Program-made: the position numbers and the translations under genes | Assembly: GCA_003024985.2 (NCBI GenBank) | Contig: PXIH01S0002054.1 | Direction: 5' to 3' (one strand) | Length of the DNA stretch: 12,474 bases | Origin: Euperipatoides rowelli | Lineage: Eukaryota; Onychophora; Udeonychophora; Euonychophora; Peripatopsidae | Shown here: piece by piece, positions 1 through 7,960 of the stretch | Layout of the letters: every line of letters starts with the position of its first letter | Numbering within the stretch: position 1 is the stretch's first letter | The notes under the pieces: model-generated | Told to the model about the DNA's origin: nothing | What the model saw: only the letters and a program-made list of their open reading frames with translations | Databases searched by the model: none

Positions 1-347
1 CCATCTATTGAACAAAAAAACTTTTAAGTTGATAAATTGCATCATCCTGTTGAAACACTTGTAAAGTTACTTGAGATTTCATTTAGGCAGCCACAGCACA
101 AATTGTGCATTTTCTTGTATGGACACCATTTGCATTAAAATGCTCTGTGGTGCCATCTATTGAACAAAACATACTTTTTAATTTGATAAATTGCATCATC
201 CTGTTGAACCACTTGTAAAGTTTCTTGAGATTTCATTTTGGAAACCACAGCACATATTGTGCTTTTTCTCGTCTGGATGCCATTTGCATTAAAATGCTCT
301 GTGGCACCATCTATGGACAAAAAAAAAATTTCAGTTAACAAATTGCA
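1..347. repeat. Tandem repeat, 152-154 bp monomer, about 2.3 copies, runs off the left edge
   Basis: The phrase CCATCTATTGAACAAAA begins at 1 and 153, and a variant begins at 307, giving periods of 152 and 154 bp. Landmarks recur in order in each monomer: GATAAATTGCATCATCCTGTTGAA, GAGATTTCATTT, CCACAGCACA, and TTTGCATTAAAATGCTCTGTGG. The third copy decays after about 40 bp. Each monomer contains small inverted repeats: the near-palindrome GCACAnATTGTGC, and CCACAG pairing with the later CTGTGG about 60 bp away. The array probably continues beyond base 1. Minus-strand reading through it is open for up to 78 codons, but the period is not a multiple of three and no protein family is recognisable, so I treat it as non-coding satellite-like DNA. 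Confidence 0.85.
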
Positions 348-1299
348 GTTTTGATATGACTTTTGGTTCATGATTTATGTTAAATCATTATCATAAAGGA
401 AATTCTCGAACACACTATTATAAAAAAACTAATAAAGCAAAACGTAATTTAAAATAGGGCTAGAAAAACCAGTTTGTTAACTTTTCCTGCCATCCTTTTC
501 AGGCCTCACTCCTCAGTCACTCTTACAAGGCTGATACCTGAACAAAGTTAACCTTTCATAACTTGAACATCCAAATGGGTTAATGTTTTGGCCTGCGGCA
601 CATGGGAAGTCATTTTTAACCTTTTTGTTTTAAAATACTGTACATAGTTCATTTTGTTTTTGGTGAAACAATGCAACAAAAACATCGTGATTCGTGAATA
701 AAAAATTGTGAAGTAAAAACATCGCTGACGGAAACATCATGGTAGAAAAATTTACTTATTGTCTTTGAACTTGCAGTATTAAAAGTCACAAAGATAAAAT
801 GCCTTCAGACATTTAGAAAATGTTCCTGTATAAGATGTTTAAGAAGGACCTCAGTTTAGCGATTTACAGTACATAATATCCTAAAGTATATAGTTTAATT
901 AGGTGTTGATAAAATTAGTAAATGAACAATTGAACTACTAGACACTATAACGAGTTATCATTTTTTTAATTCTGTTAAATTGATTCACACGGGGATAGAT
1001 TAAGCTGTGGAGTTTTTGTATGTTGTTTACTTTTGTAAGACGGTTTTGCTATTTATTAGCAAATATCGCATTAACATGATCTGATTCAATCACTGATTGT
1101 AAATAATGTGCAAGCCAATCAACTTACCTCGCATATGCAAATTAATGGTAATTTATTCATTTGTATTAAATTATGCATACGTACTGCCATCTTGGTATTT
1201 AAATGTAACATTTGTCTTAACAATGGAGCATGCAAGTAAGGATATTATTCTGTTAAGCATTGTAGTGTTGATGTAACTATCAATCATGCTACAATATTA
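348..1299. other. AT-rich non-coding stretch
   Basis: No gene or recognisable mobile element is visible on either strand. Local oddities are a loose triplication of an AAACATCGTGA-like phrase at about 678-745 and an octamer ATGCAAAT at about 1135-1142. On the minus strand there is a consensus splice donor (GAG followed by GTAAGT) at about 1126-1131, preceded by a short open stretch, which is discussed as a finding. The region could be a distal intron of the minus-strand gene or intergenic DNA; the sequence does not say which. Confidence 0.5.
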
Positions 1300-1815
1300 G
1301 GAATTTAAATAATATCTTATAGAATTCTGGTATTGAGATCCATTGTTCCTTTCAGAAACATCATTGTATTTCCTATCCTTCCAAAATAACTTTTCATTGG
1401 TCTTCTTATTCCTATGTAATATTCTTGTGTCATCCCAAACTTCTGTCCATGTTTACTGATCAGCTACCTTTGACTCATTGGTCTTTTCCTTAAATAGACT
1501 TTGTGCTGTTTAATCCATGTCGTAATGGAGTAATTTTGTTTGACCAGCATATACTTTACTGCATTGACCACATGGGGTTGAGTATACTACCCAAGGCTTG
1601 TTCTTGGAGGGTATGGGGTCCATTGGATGAGAGACCAATTGTTTGGGTGTTTTGGTAGGTTTAAATGAATCGTGAACACTATGTTTTTTAAATACTCTAT
1701 TCACAGATTTACTTATTCCTTTGATGTATGGCAAACATATATGAGTTAATTTCTCATCCAAAGATATTCTATTTGTCTTCTGTCTTAAGTGACTATCCAA
1801 AAACCAGTCAGGGTA
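1300..1815 (-). pseudogene. Penelope-like element relic: end of RT and GIY-YIG endonuclease domain, broken by stops
   Basis: One minus-strand frame, 172 codons from 1815 down to 1300, reads as the C-terminal part of a Penelope-like retroelement polyprotein. It starts YPDWFLDSHLRQ, continues with LPYIKGISKSVNRVFKKH and a FKPTKTPKQLVSHPMDP segment, then reaches VVYSTPCGQCSKVYAGQT, which is the GIY-YIG nuclease core (VVY and VYAG replace the signature triplets). In-frame stops interrupt it at 1510-1512 and 1453-1455. Beyond them the same frame still reads KEKTNESKVADQ, then TWTEVWDDTRILHR, which also fits the family. The RT domain proper is missing: upstream of 1815 the frame hits a stop and no RT motif is seen, consistent with 5' truncation. 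In intact elements the RT and GIY-YIG nuclease drive target-primed retrotransposition. This copy is dead. Family assignment is from memory of the motif pattern. Confidence 0.8.
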
Positions 1816-2545
1816 TTATTGTTCCTCTTGAAAATCGAGTATAACTGACGTTTTTCACACTCTCTGTATTTATCAGTACAGTACTATACCCGGAATGTAA
1901 TATTAGGATATTTTTTTCAACATTCAAAAAATCATTTTAGAAATGGGAATTCCATTTATCTAAGCTGTTTTTTTTTTCAATTCACTTTAATACATGGAAA
2001 TACAAATGTTAATAAGAAAATCCTTGAAATGTGGTCCAAAGATATGCATACCTAGAGTTACGAAGTGATTAGACAACTAGATATGGACAGGTCACTACAT
2101 TGTTTTTATTGTGTCTTGCACAATAATAATACCAATTACACTAAGTAATTATAATAAACTTTAATGAACAAATATGACCATATATTGATGGTCCTCAAAC
2201 TAGGGTTTTGATAACTTTTACAGTTAACATCAAGTCCGCATTCTAAGACGTCTCTATATCATAATGTATTAGTTGAATGTGCTTGGCTTTTCAATAACAT
2301 CGTTCTAATAAGTCAATATCAATTACTTCAATACATGACAGTTTTCACCTGACAATGTACAAATCCACAATTTTTTCATCACATTGTTTTACTGGGATAT
2401 CCTAAGTCCTGAACAAATGAGTAGACTGATTAAAAACATTTAACCCTTTAGTTTCAGAATTTGCCATGGGGAAAATAATAAATTTTCATGACAAAAATTT
2501 TCCAAAGGGCCAAGAACAACTCATTGAACTATGAGCATTATGCTT
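1816..2545. other. AT-rich non-coding stretch
   Basis: I see no open frame with family resemblance, RNA gene or transposon end here. Base composition is strongly AT-rich with short homopolymer runs such as T10 near 1970. The first 50 bp may be decayed upstream sequence of the Penelope-like relic, but its translation is not recognisable. Confidence 0.5.
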
Positions 2546-2908
2546 ATTCTCTTAGTTTTCCAAAATCTCAGAGAATGAAGAGAATTTCTCTAGGAGTGAA
2601 GCTAATTCACCCAGAATGAAGCAAATTTATTTTAGAGTGGAGATAATTTATTTTAGAATAAAGAGAATTTCTTTTAGAACAAAGAGAATTTCTCTTAGAG
2701 TGAAGATAATTTCTCTTAGATTGAAAATAATTTCTCTTAGAGTGAAGAGAATTTTTCTTGGAATGAAGAGAATTTCTCTTAGAGTGAAGAAAATTTCTCT
2801 TAGAATGAAGATAATTTCTCTTAGAATGAAGATAATTTCTCTTAGATTTAAAAGAATTTCTCTTAGAATGAAGATAATTTCTCTTTGATTTAAAATAATT
2901 TATTTTAA
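2546..2908. repeat. 21-bp minisatellite, left block
   Basis: About 16-17 diverged copies of a 21-bp unit, consensus GAATGAAGATAATTTCTCTTA with G/A variation (AATG/AGTG, AGATAA/AGAGAA). The period is visible in runs such as 2760-2850, where successive units differ at one or two positions. The unit is itself quasi-palindromic around AAGAGAATTTCTCTT. Because 21 is seven codons, both strands are open for about 90-118 codons, with a heptapeptide period (MKIISLR on plus, LHSKRNY on minus); these are not genes. The block ends exactly at a TTAA (2905-2908) and resumes at 3640. Confidence 0.9.
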
Positions 2909-3639
2909 GCCAAGCACACACTAGGTGAATTTTACTTTGAATCATCAAAGAATTGTACTCCAAAGGTAAATATTCTCATGTGTGCCAAAATACTTTAGAG
3001 AAAACCAGACTTCGAAGTGAACTCTTTCATCACTTTCAAAATTAAGCCTCTGGTCTACTTTTTGAAAACTTTCTCTTCAGAGTCAAAAACACAGCCAATC
3101 ACCGACGATGAGAAGTTGAGAACACGTGATTTGACTTTACTAACTAAAAAATAAAAATGCCGGCCACTCGCTTCGCCAAGAAAAACTAGAATGATGATGA
3201 AAAATCACTTAATTCAAGAAGTAGAAAAATATCCGTGTCTATACAACCAGCACTTAATTGAATATCCCAACAAGCCATTATTTTATTTATTTTATTAAAA
3301 ACGCTGATTCTGCAAGCTATTGGTATCGTATGTAATACAACAGGTAAATGGTTATATTTAAAACTGAATCGCTACTGCTAGCAAATTAAAAAATCTATTT
3401 ATTTTCATGTATATATTATATATGTATTTAATACAATAATATAGAAATCAATTAATGTGGTAGTCATTTAATGTCACTCTCCATTTTGACAACAGGTGTA
3501 CGCACACTAAGAGAAAAACTTTCAAATAAAAAAAATTATCCTAGTGTGTGTCAGATTACTCTTGCGAAAACTTTCGCATCATTAAAAAACTGCAAAGTAT
3601 GAAAACTACAAAGTTTTTTTCTCCTAGTGTGTGCCTGGC
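2909..3639. mobile_element. 731-bp non-autonomous inverted-repeat transposon inserted at TTAA inside the 21-bp array
   Basis: The left end reads GCCAAGCACACACTAGG (2909-2925). The right end is its inverse, CCTAGTGTGTGCCTGGC (3623-3639), matching at 16 of 17 positions. TTAA lies immediately outside both ends (2905-2908 and 3640-3643). Removing the element and one TTAA rejoins the flanks as TTTTAAGAGTGAAGATAATTT, which continues the 21-bp array in register, so the insertion is clear. There is no transposase frame, so this is a MITE-like element that must have been moved in trans. TTAA duplications are typical of piggyBac-type transposition, but the termini lack an obvious piggyBac CCC start, so the superfamily is open. 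Both ends contain further internal foldbacks. A CpG-containing patch sits mid-element at about 3095-3189. Confidence 0.85.
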
Positions 3640-4195
3640 TTAAGAGTGAAGATAATTTCTCTTAGAATCAAGATAATTTCATTTAGAATGAAGATAATTT
3701 CTCTTAGAATTAAGATGATTTATCTTAGAATGAAGATAATTTCTCATAGAGTGAAGAGAATTTCTCTTAGAGTGAAGAATTTATCTTAGAATGAAGAGAA
3801 TTTCTCTTAGAATGAAGTGAATCTCTCTTAGTATGAAGAGAATTTATCATAGAATAAAGAGAATTTATCTTAGAGGGAAGATAATTTTTCTTAAAATAAG
3901 TATAATTTCTATTAGAATGAAGAGAAATTTTTTAGAATGAAGAGAATTTCTCTTGGATAGAGAATTTCTTTTAGAATGAAGAAAATTTCTCTTAGAATGA
4001 AGATAATTTCTCTTAGAATGAAGATAATTTCTCTTAGATTTAAAAGAATTTCTCTTAGAGTGAAGAGAATTTATCTGAATTTCTCTTAGAGTGAAAATAA
4101 TTTCTATTACTATTTCAAGAAGTATTTGCTCCCTAACCAAGTATGTTGGGAGCAAATTTTAATAGAAATTTTCTTAGAATGAAGAGAAGACAGAA
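3640..4195. repeat. 21-bp minisatellite, right block
   Basis: Continuation of the same GAATGAAGATAATTTCTCTTA array, roughly 22-25 diverged copies. Several units have lost bases, for example near 3775 and 3945-3965, where a unit is shortened, so the frame breaks more often than in the left block. Near 4068-4080 a partial unit is joined to a full one. The end of the block carries a palindromic insertion at 4099-4170, after which one more unit (TTCTTAGAATGAAGAGAA) is readable. The 96-codon minus-strand frame here only reflects the repeat. Confidence 0.88.
4099..4170. repeat. Inverted repeat (hairpin) near the end of the 21-bp array
   Basis: Arms AATTTCTATTA (4099-4109) plus ATTTGCTCCC (4124-4133) face GGGAGCAAAT (4148-4157) plus TAATAGAAATT (4160-4170). 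The inner 10-bp arms pair perfectly across a 14-nt loop, and the outer 11-bp arms also pair. The left side carries about 14 extra bases between its two arm segments, against two on the right. The outer arm overlaps the array unit itself (AATTTCT), so this may be an inverted duplication of array sequence with a small insert, or a tiny foldback element. Confidence 0.7.
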
Positions 4196-4590
4196 AGAAT
4201 TGATTATTTCATGGCACTACGTTGCATGTTCATATTAGTGAAGCGACTATAGTGTTGTGCAAGCTTGGATCAAAGCAAAAAAGTGTCTGCCAGTTGATTT
4301 GGTAAATCTCATTTTTGATTATACAAATTAAAGCTTAGGGAAGCATGTGATCATATGATGGTTAAACCAGAAATCCTCATACAGTATTGATGTAATAGCC
4401 GACTCAAGCCTGTATTCATTTTTTTAAAATAATCCGTTTGGATTTTTCCAGAAAAATTTTCTTTTTTCGTAATAATAAGATTTCACAAAATGTAAGTATT
4501 AACTTAAAACTTTGAGAATGGTCTTTTATTATAATGTTTTTGTTTTCTCTTATTTAAAAGTGTACTAATTACTAATTCATTTTTTAAGAT
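4196..4590. other. AT-rich non-coding stretch
   Basis: No coding frame, RNA gene or transposon terminus recognised. The sequence is ordinary AT-rich DNA between the minisatellite and the ATT microsatellites. Confidence 0.5.
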
Positions 4591-4665
4591 ATTATTATTA
4601 CTATTATTATTATTATTGAATGAATCACCACTAACACAAATATTATTATTATTATTATTATTATT
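4591..4665. repeat. Paired (ATT)n microsatellites
   Basis: Two ATT tracts, 4591-4617 (interrupted once by ACT) and 4641-4665, separated by a 23-bp spacer beginning GAATGAATCACC. They are simple-sequence repeats, expected to vary in length between individuals. Confidence 0.9.
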
Positions 4666-5070
4666 GGGTTTATTGACAAATAGATAAGTAATACAATGCT
4701 TTAAAAATTGAATTAGGAATCATTAAATTATAATTTTGGTAAAGTTCTGAGCCAATCCAAGGATATGGACTCAATTAGATAAAGTGATCGTAACAAATTA
4801 TTGATAGTTGATGGATAGATATGTAAAAGTATTTACAAATAGGAAGAGATCACAAAAAAACTTTGAACCACCATTAGCTAGTGAGTGTATTGCTATGCTT
4901 CAGACACTCAAAAAATCAAACCATGGTCCCAATGATTACTCAAGTTTAAAGCAAATATTGATTCCATTGAGGTTTTATTAATTCATGTCAGGGATGAAGT
5001 GTGACCACCTCCCTCATTCATGATTGGAAATATTTGAGGAAAAATTGATGGGTTAGAATGTTTTAATACA
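4666..5070. other. AT-rich non-coding stretch
   Basis: No gene, RNA or mobile element recognised on either strand. Confidence 0.5.
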
Positions 5071-5245
5071 GGCACCCCCCCCCCCCACATAGGGGGGTTG
5101 CATGGGGCTCTAGTCCCAGGGACAAGGGCTTTGGGAAGCCTCACTCATGAACAACTTTCATTAGAAACTACATAGTTATGAGTAGGGTCAATGTTTGGGT
5201 GGGGGGCATAGCTGTAAACAAGGGGTCACATAAGCTTGTAAAGAT
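5071..5245. repeat. C12/G-rich patch in AT-rich surroundings
   Basis: A run of 12 C (5075-5086) is followed after ACATA by six G (5092-5097), so C6 and G6 can pair as a tight hairpin. The next 150 bp are locally G-rich on the plus strand (GGGGCTCTAG, CCCAGGGACAAGGGC, GGGTGGGGGGCATAG, AAGGGGTC), unlike the flanks. This could be the decayed end of an unidentified repeat; no coding frame was seen. Confidence 0.55.
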
Positions 5246-5269
5246 AAATAATGGATTCGTAGTCTATAC

Positions 5270-5790
5270 AACCCCCCAAAAAAAGCTTAAAATCCGACAG
5301 GTAGTCAACAAAATGCCCAGTCAAGTAAAAAAAAAAGCTTATCAAATCCGATAAGAAGTCAATGAAACGTCCAGTCACCTAAAATAAAAGCAAAAAAAAA
5401 CCTTATCAAATCCGACCAGAAGTCAACGAAAAGTCCACTCAACTAAAAAAAAAAGCAAAAAAAAAAAGCTTATCAAATCCGACAAGTTAACAAACGTCGT
5501 CACCTAAAAAAAAAACTTATCAAATCCGATCAGAATTGAGCAAAATGTCCAGTCCCCTAAAAAAATAAAAAATAAAAAATCTTATCAAATCCGACCAGAA
5601 GTCAACAAAATGTCATCACCTAAAAAAAAATATATACTGTATATATTTTATGAAATCTGACAAGTCAAAGAATCGTCTAGTCACCTAAAAAAAAAAAAAA
5701 TCTTATCAAATCCGACAAGTCAACGAAACGTCGTCACCTAAAAAAAAACTATCAAATCTGACAAACTAGGTCACCCGTAATGAAAAGAGG
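5270..5790. repeat. Minisatellite of about 9 copies with variable poly-A linkers
   Basis: The recurring core is CTTATCAAATCCGACnAG, then AAGTCAACGAAA, then CGTCCAGTCACCTAA, followed by an A-rich linker of 7 to about 25 nt, sometimes containing GC or AATA. Core starts are near 5284, 5338, 5402, 5469, 5516, 5580, 5650, 5702 and 5749, so spacing varies from about 47 to 70 bp, mostly through the linkers and a 6-8-nt deletion in the core (GAAACGTCGTCACC versus GAAACGTCCAGTCACC). One linker contains a TATATACTGTATATAT palindrome (about 5629-5645). No open frame persists. Confidence 0.85.
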
Positions 5791-6218
5791 TATGATAGCG
5801 CTGTCTAAATTTCCATTCCCAGGGCCCTGATTTGGATGTGGGGGTCCTGACTCCATATGCCATAGTGATAGATTACACATTCATCCTCATAGCCGATAAC
5901 ATTTATAGATCGACCTGTTGTGAATTCTTCCTTGTTTGTAAGAGAATGCCCCAACACAAAGATTATTCATTAGTGACTAGACAACCCATAAGGCCTATGG
6001 GTGATATAATATATAAAATATAATTATTTACAGTATGCAATCAACAATCTATAGATATACACATGTCCTGAACACCACAAGGACTATAGACATGGGGGAA
6101 ACTTCCAAGTCAATTAATTTTCTGCCATATTTGACTGTCTCACGTTATCTAAACCATAAACAAACTTCAGTGCAAATCGCATAAGATGATAATTTATACT
6201 GTATATATTATGATGGAC
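5791..6218. other. Non-coding stretch
   Basis: A 63-codon plus-strand frame (5832-6023) opens here only from a TTG and has no family resemblance, so I do not call a gene. No other feature is recognised. Confidence 0.45.
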
Positions 6219-6449
6219 TGTCATGTTTATTTTATTTTTATTGTTTATTAATTAGTGCTTTCAAATGACAGCTGAGGTTATTTCATGACATAATTATTTT
6301 CTTAATACGTCATTTATGAATTGAAAGCCTTCGTAAATATTGTATTAAAGCGATCTGGCAAATCGCTGAATCTAATTATTTCTTGAAATATTCAAACTCA
6401 CTTGAACATCCTAATTAATTAATTATTCATTGTTTGTTCAATTATGTAT

Positions 6450-6510
6450 GTGCTTCTCCTTATATAAAGAGGAGCACACATGTGAATATTTGTTTGTGCT
6501 CGCAGTTTAG
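6450..6510 (+). promoter_or_regulatory. TATA-box core promoter-like site inside an inverted repeat
   Basis: TATATAAAG (6461-6469) sits at the apex of an inverted repeat: GTGCTTCTCCTT (6450-6461) faces AAGAGGAGCACA (from 6467), with two mismatches in 12. An initiator-like CGCAGTTTAG lies about 35-40 bp downstream. The geometry fits a Pol II core promoter on the plus strand. No downstream coding frame was found. Confidence 0.4.
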
Positions 6511-6762
6511 AAAGCTGCTGCCTTCTAGCGAACAGTTGACTAGTGTTTAGTTTTATTTCATGTTTTTCTTACTGTAGCTAGGGACAGTGGCCCTCTAGGT
6601 TCACAAGCCGCCTCATCACGGTAACATTAACACTGTCTGTTAGATGGGAGGCATCCTGTTTTTATTTCTTACCTGCAATAGTGCCGGCCAATAAAAAATG
6701 TTTTCTGACAATCAGTCTTCTAGCAGTGATTTACACCTACACCACAGTCATTTTAGTTATGG

Positions 6763-6808
6763 CGATTCTGAGTAATCAGAATCGTTATAATATTTATATA
6801 CTATAACG
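6763..6808. repeat. Two adjacent hairpins
   Basis: CGATTCTGA (6763-6771) pairs perfectly with TCAGAATCG (6776-6784) across GTAA. Immediately next, CGTTATA (6783-6789) pairs with TATAACG (6802-6808). The hairpins share the CG at 6783-6784. Possible structural element at the 3' side of the LTR-like segment. Confidence 0.6.
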
Positions 6809-6902
6809 AACGGTTAATTTTATAATTTTTAAAATATAATTTACTTGCTGGTATTATTATTTAATTAACAGTTTGACTCTGCTTTACTTCACCGTCGTTA
6901 CA

Positions 6903-7380
6903 GAATGTTGGTGGAAATGCGGTGGTGTTATAAAAGAATAATCTCTCCGAAACGGGTTGCTGATTTATAAATATCTTTTTCTTTACTTTTAATAGATAGA
7001 CTATATTTTGTACAGGATACACAACACAAATCCGTGGATGGAATACAGGAACAAGAGCTGGCTCTCCTCTGTATATTTTTCAACGGGGAAAGCCACTCCC
7101 GTAAGCACAAACAATAAAACGTATACTGTAGGCAAAGCCTGTAGACAAAGCACAAAGGTGAAGGAGAAGCCTTTGTAGTATCATTGCATACAAGTTAATT
7201 ATACAAAATGAATAATTAATTAAGCAACATCGGCTCGTGCATTCCAGAATTAAAACCATCTATGATGCATTTACTAATTAAAATAAACATGTCACAGATT
7301 AAGGCGGAATATATGGAATGCACAAGCAAATGTAAACAAAGCATAATACAATAAATAATATATAACAGCAACTCATCATA
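6903..7380. other. Non-coding stretch
   Basis: No recognisable gene. A minus-strand frame of 75 codons (6928-7155) has no family resemblance and no splice context, and its composition is not LL5-like. Not called. Confidence 0.45.
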
Positions 7381-7418
7381 ATACATATATATACATATAT
7401 ATTTATATATATATTATA
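7381..7418. repeat. AT microsatellite
   Basis: An interrupted (AT)n tract with ATATATAC and TTTATATATATAT segments. Simple repeat. Confidence 0.8.
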
Positions 7419-7682
7419 GAATATCATAGAATATAGTCCTCATTGAATGAATAGTGTTCGGTCGTTGATATACACCACACCTTTGTACGAAGTCACTCAA
7501 GTGATCATAAATTTAAGGGTACTAAAAATCATACACTAATAAAATCTTAAATGTTGTTAGGTGTGGCCTCGATGCAAGATTCTAGGAATGCTACATTTAA
7601 GTGTACGTTAATAACATCAGAGTTAATAATAACATGCAGATACATTTTTCCCCTAATAAATTTTAATTTATATGTCCCTTAC

Positions 7683-7808
7683 CTCCCGAATGGCTTCATT
7701 CTGCTGAGTCTCAACATCCACTATCTTCTGTTTGAGAAGAGAGATGGTTTTAAGACTATTCGCTTTGAGTTTAGTTAAACGTTCCACTTGATCCTTCAAG
7801 TCAATCTC
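7683..7808 (-). CDS. LL5/PHLDB-like protein, 42-residue coiled-coil exon
   Basis: This is a minus-strand internal exon of 126 nt, 42 codons, phase 0 at both ends. The acceptor is a pyrimidine-rich tract ending in CTAAAG before GAG; the donor is GAG followed by GTAAGG. The product begins EIDLKDQVERLTKLK and ends LLKQKIVDVETQQNEAIRE. Charged and leucine/isoleucine positions follow a heptad pattern, so it should be coiled coil. In vertebrate LL5 proteins the coiled-coil start has a similar I-x-x-L-x-Q-K-I-x-[DE]-[LV]-[DE]-x-Q segment ending in RE, which I recall rather than searched. Phase and order agree with splicing directly from the large exon that ends at 9918. The coiled coils of LL5 mediate self-association and partner binding at the basal cortex. 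The next exon to the left was not found in the window. Confidence 0.75.
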
Positions 7809-7960
7809 CTTTAGAAGAATTAAAACAATTTCACATGTTAATGAAGATAAAATGAATAGAAATGCACAAAATAAATATTCAAATTTTTACTTTAAAGTTA
7901 ATGAGAAAGAGATGAGAGAGTAAGTTTCAAATACTTCCATTATTATTGTTCCCATGTGCA

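Larger units (their letters stand above)
6219..6902 (+). mobile_element. Candidate solo LTR or LTR-like regulatory segment (tentative)
   Basis: The segment has the order expected of an LTR on the plus strand. It can be bounded by TGTCATG (6219) and GTTACA (ending 6902). It holds a strong TATA box, TATATAAAG (6461-6469), an initiator-like CGCAGTTTAG (6501-6510) and a polyA signal AATAAA (6690-6695) about 230 bp after the TATA box, followed by T- and CA-containing sequence. The bases after 6902 (GTTGGTGGAAATGCGG) vaguely resemble the primer-binding site that follows some Ty3/Gypsy LTRs. Against this, I see no target-site duplication (TGGAC versus GAATG) and no gag/pol. It could instead be an unrelated RNA promoter and terminator. 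The borders are guesses; the TATA and AATAAA elements are directly visible. Confidence 0.3.

Noticed and set aside
135-371. 78-codon minus-strand open frame
   Set aside because: It lies across the 152-154-bp tandem repeat, whose period is not a multiple of three, and shows no family resemblance.
2607-2963. Heptad-like peptide (LHSKRNY repeats) encoded on the minus strand, and its plus-strand counterpart at 2616-2888
   Set aside because: Both are products of the 21-bp minisatellite, open on both strands, and the minus one runs into the TTAA element.
2909-3639. CRISPR-like or prokaryotic interpretation of the repeat arrays in this window
   Set aside because: The repeats are directly abutting or separated by A-tracts without unique spacers, and introns plus animal transposons show a eukaryotic genome.
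5832-6023. 63-codon plus-strand frame
   Set aside because: It opens from TTG, has no recognisable domain, no convincing splice context and no coding-like conservation visible.
6928-7155. Cys-rich 75-codon minus-strand frame
   Set aside because: No family resemblance, no acceptor or donor that would join it in frame to the LL5 exons, and low-complexity composition.
7551-7778. 75-codon plus-strand frame with a hydrophobic segment
   Set aside because: It overlaps the LL5 coiled-coil exon on the opposite strand, which has good splice sites and family fit.
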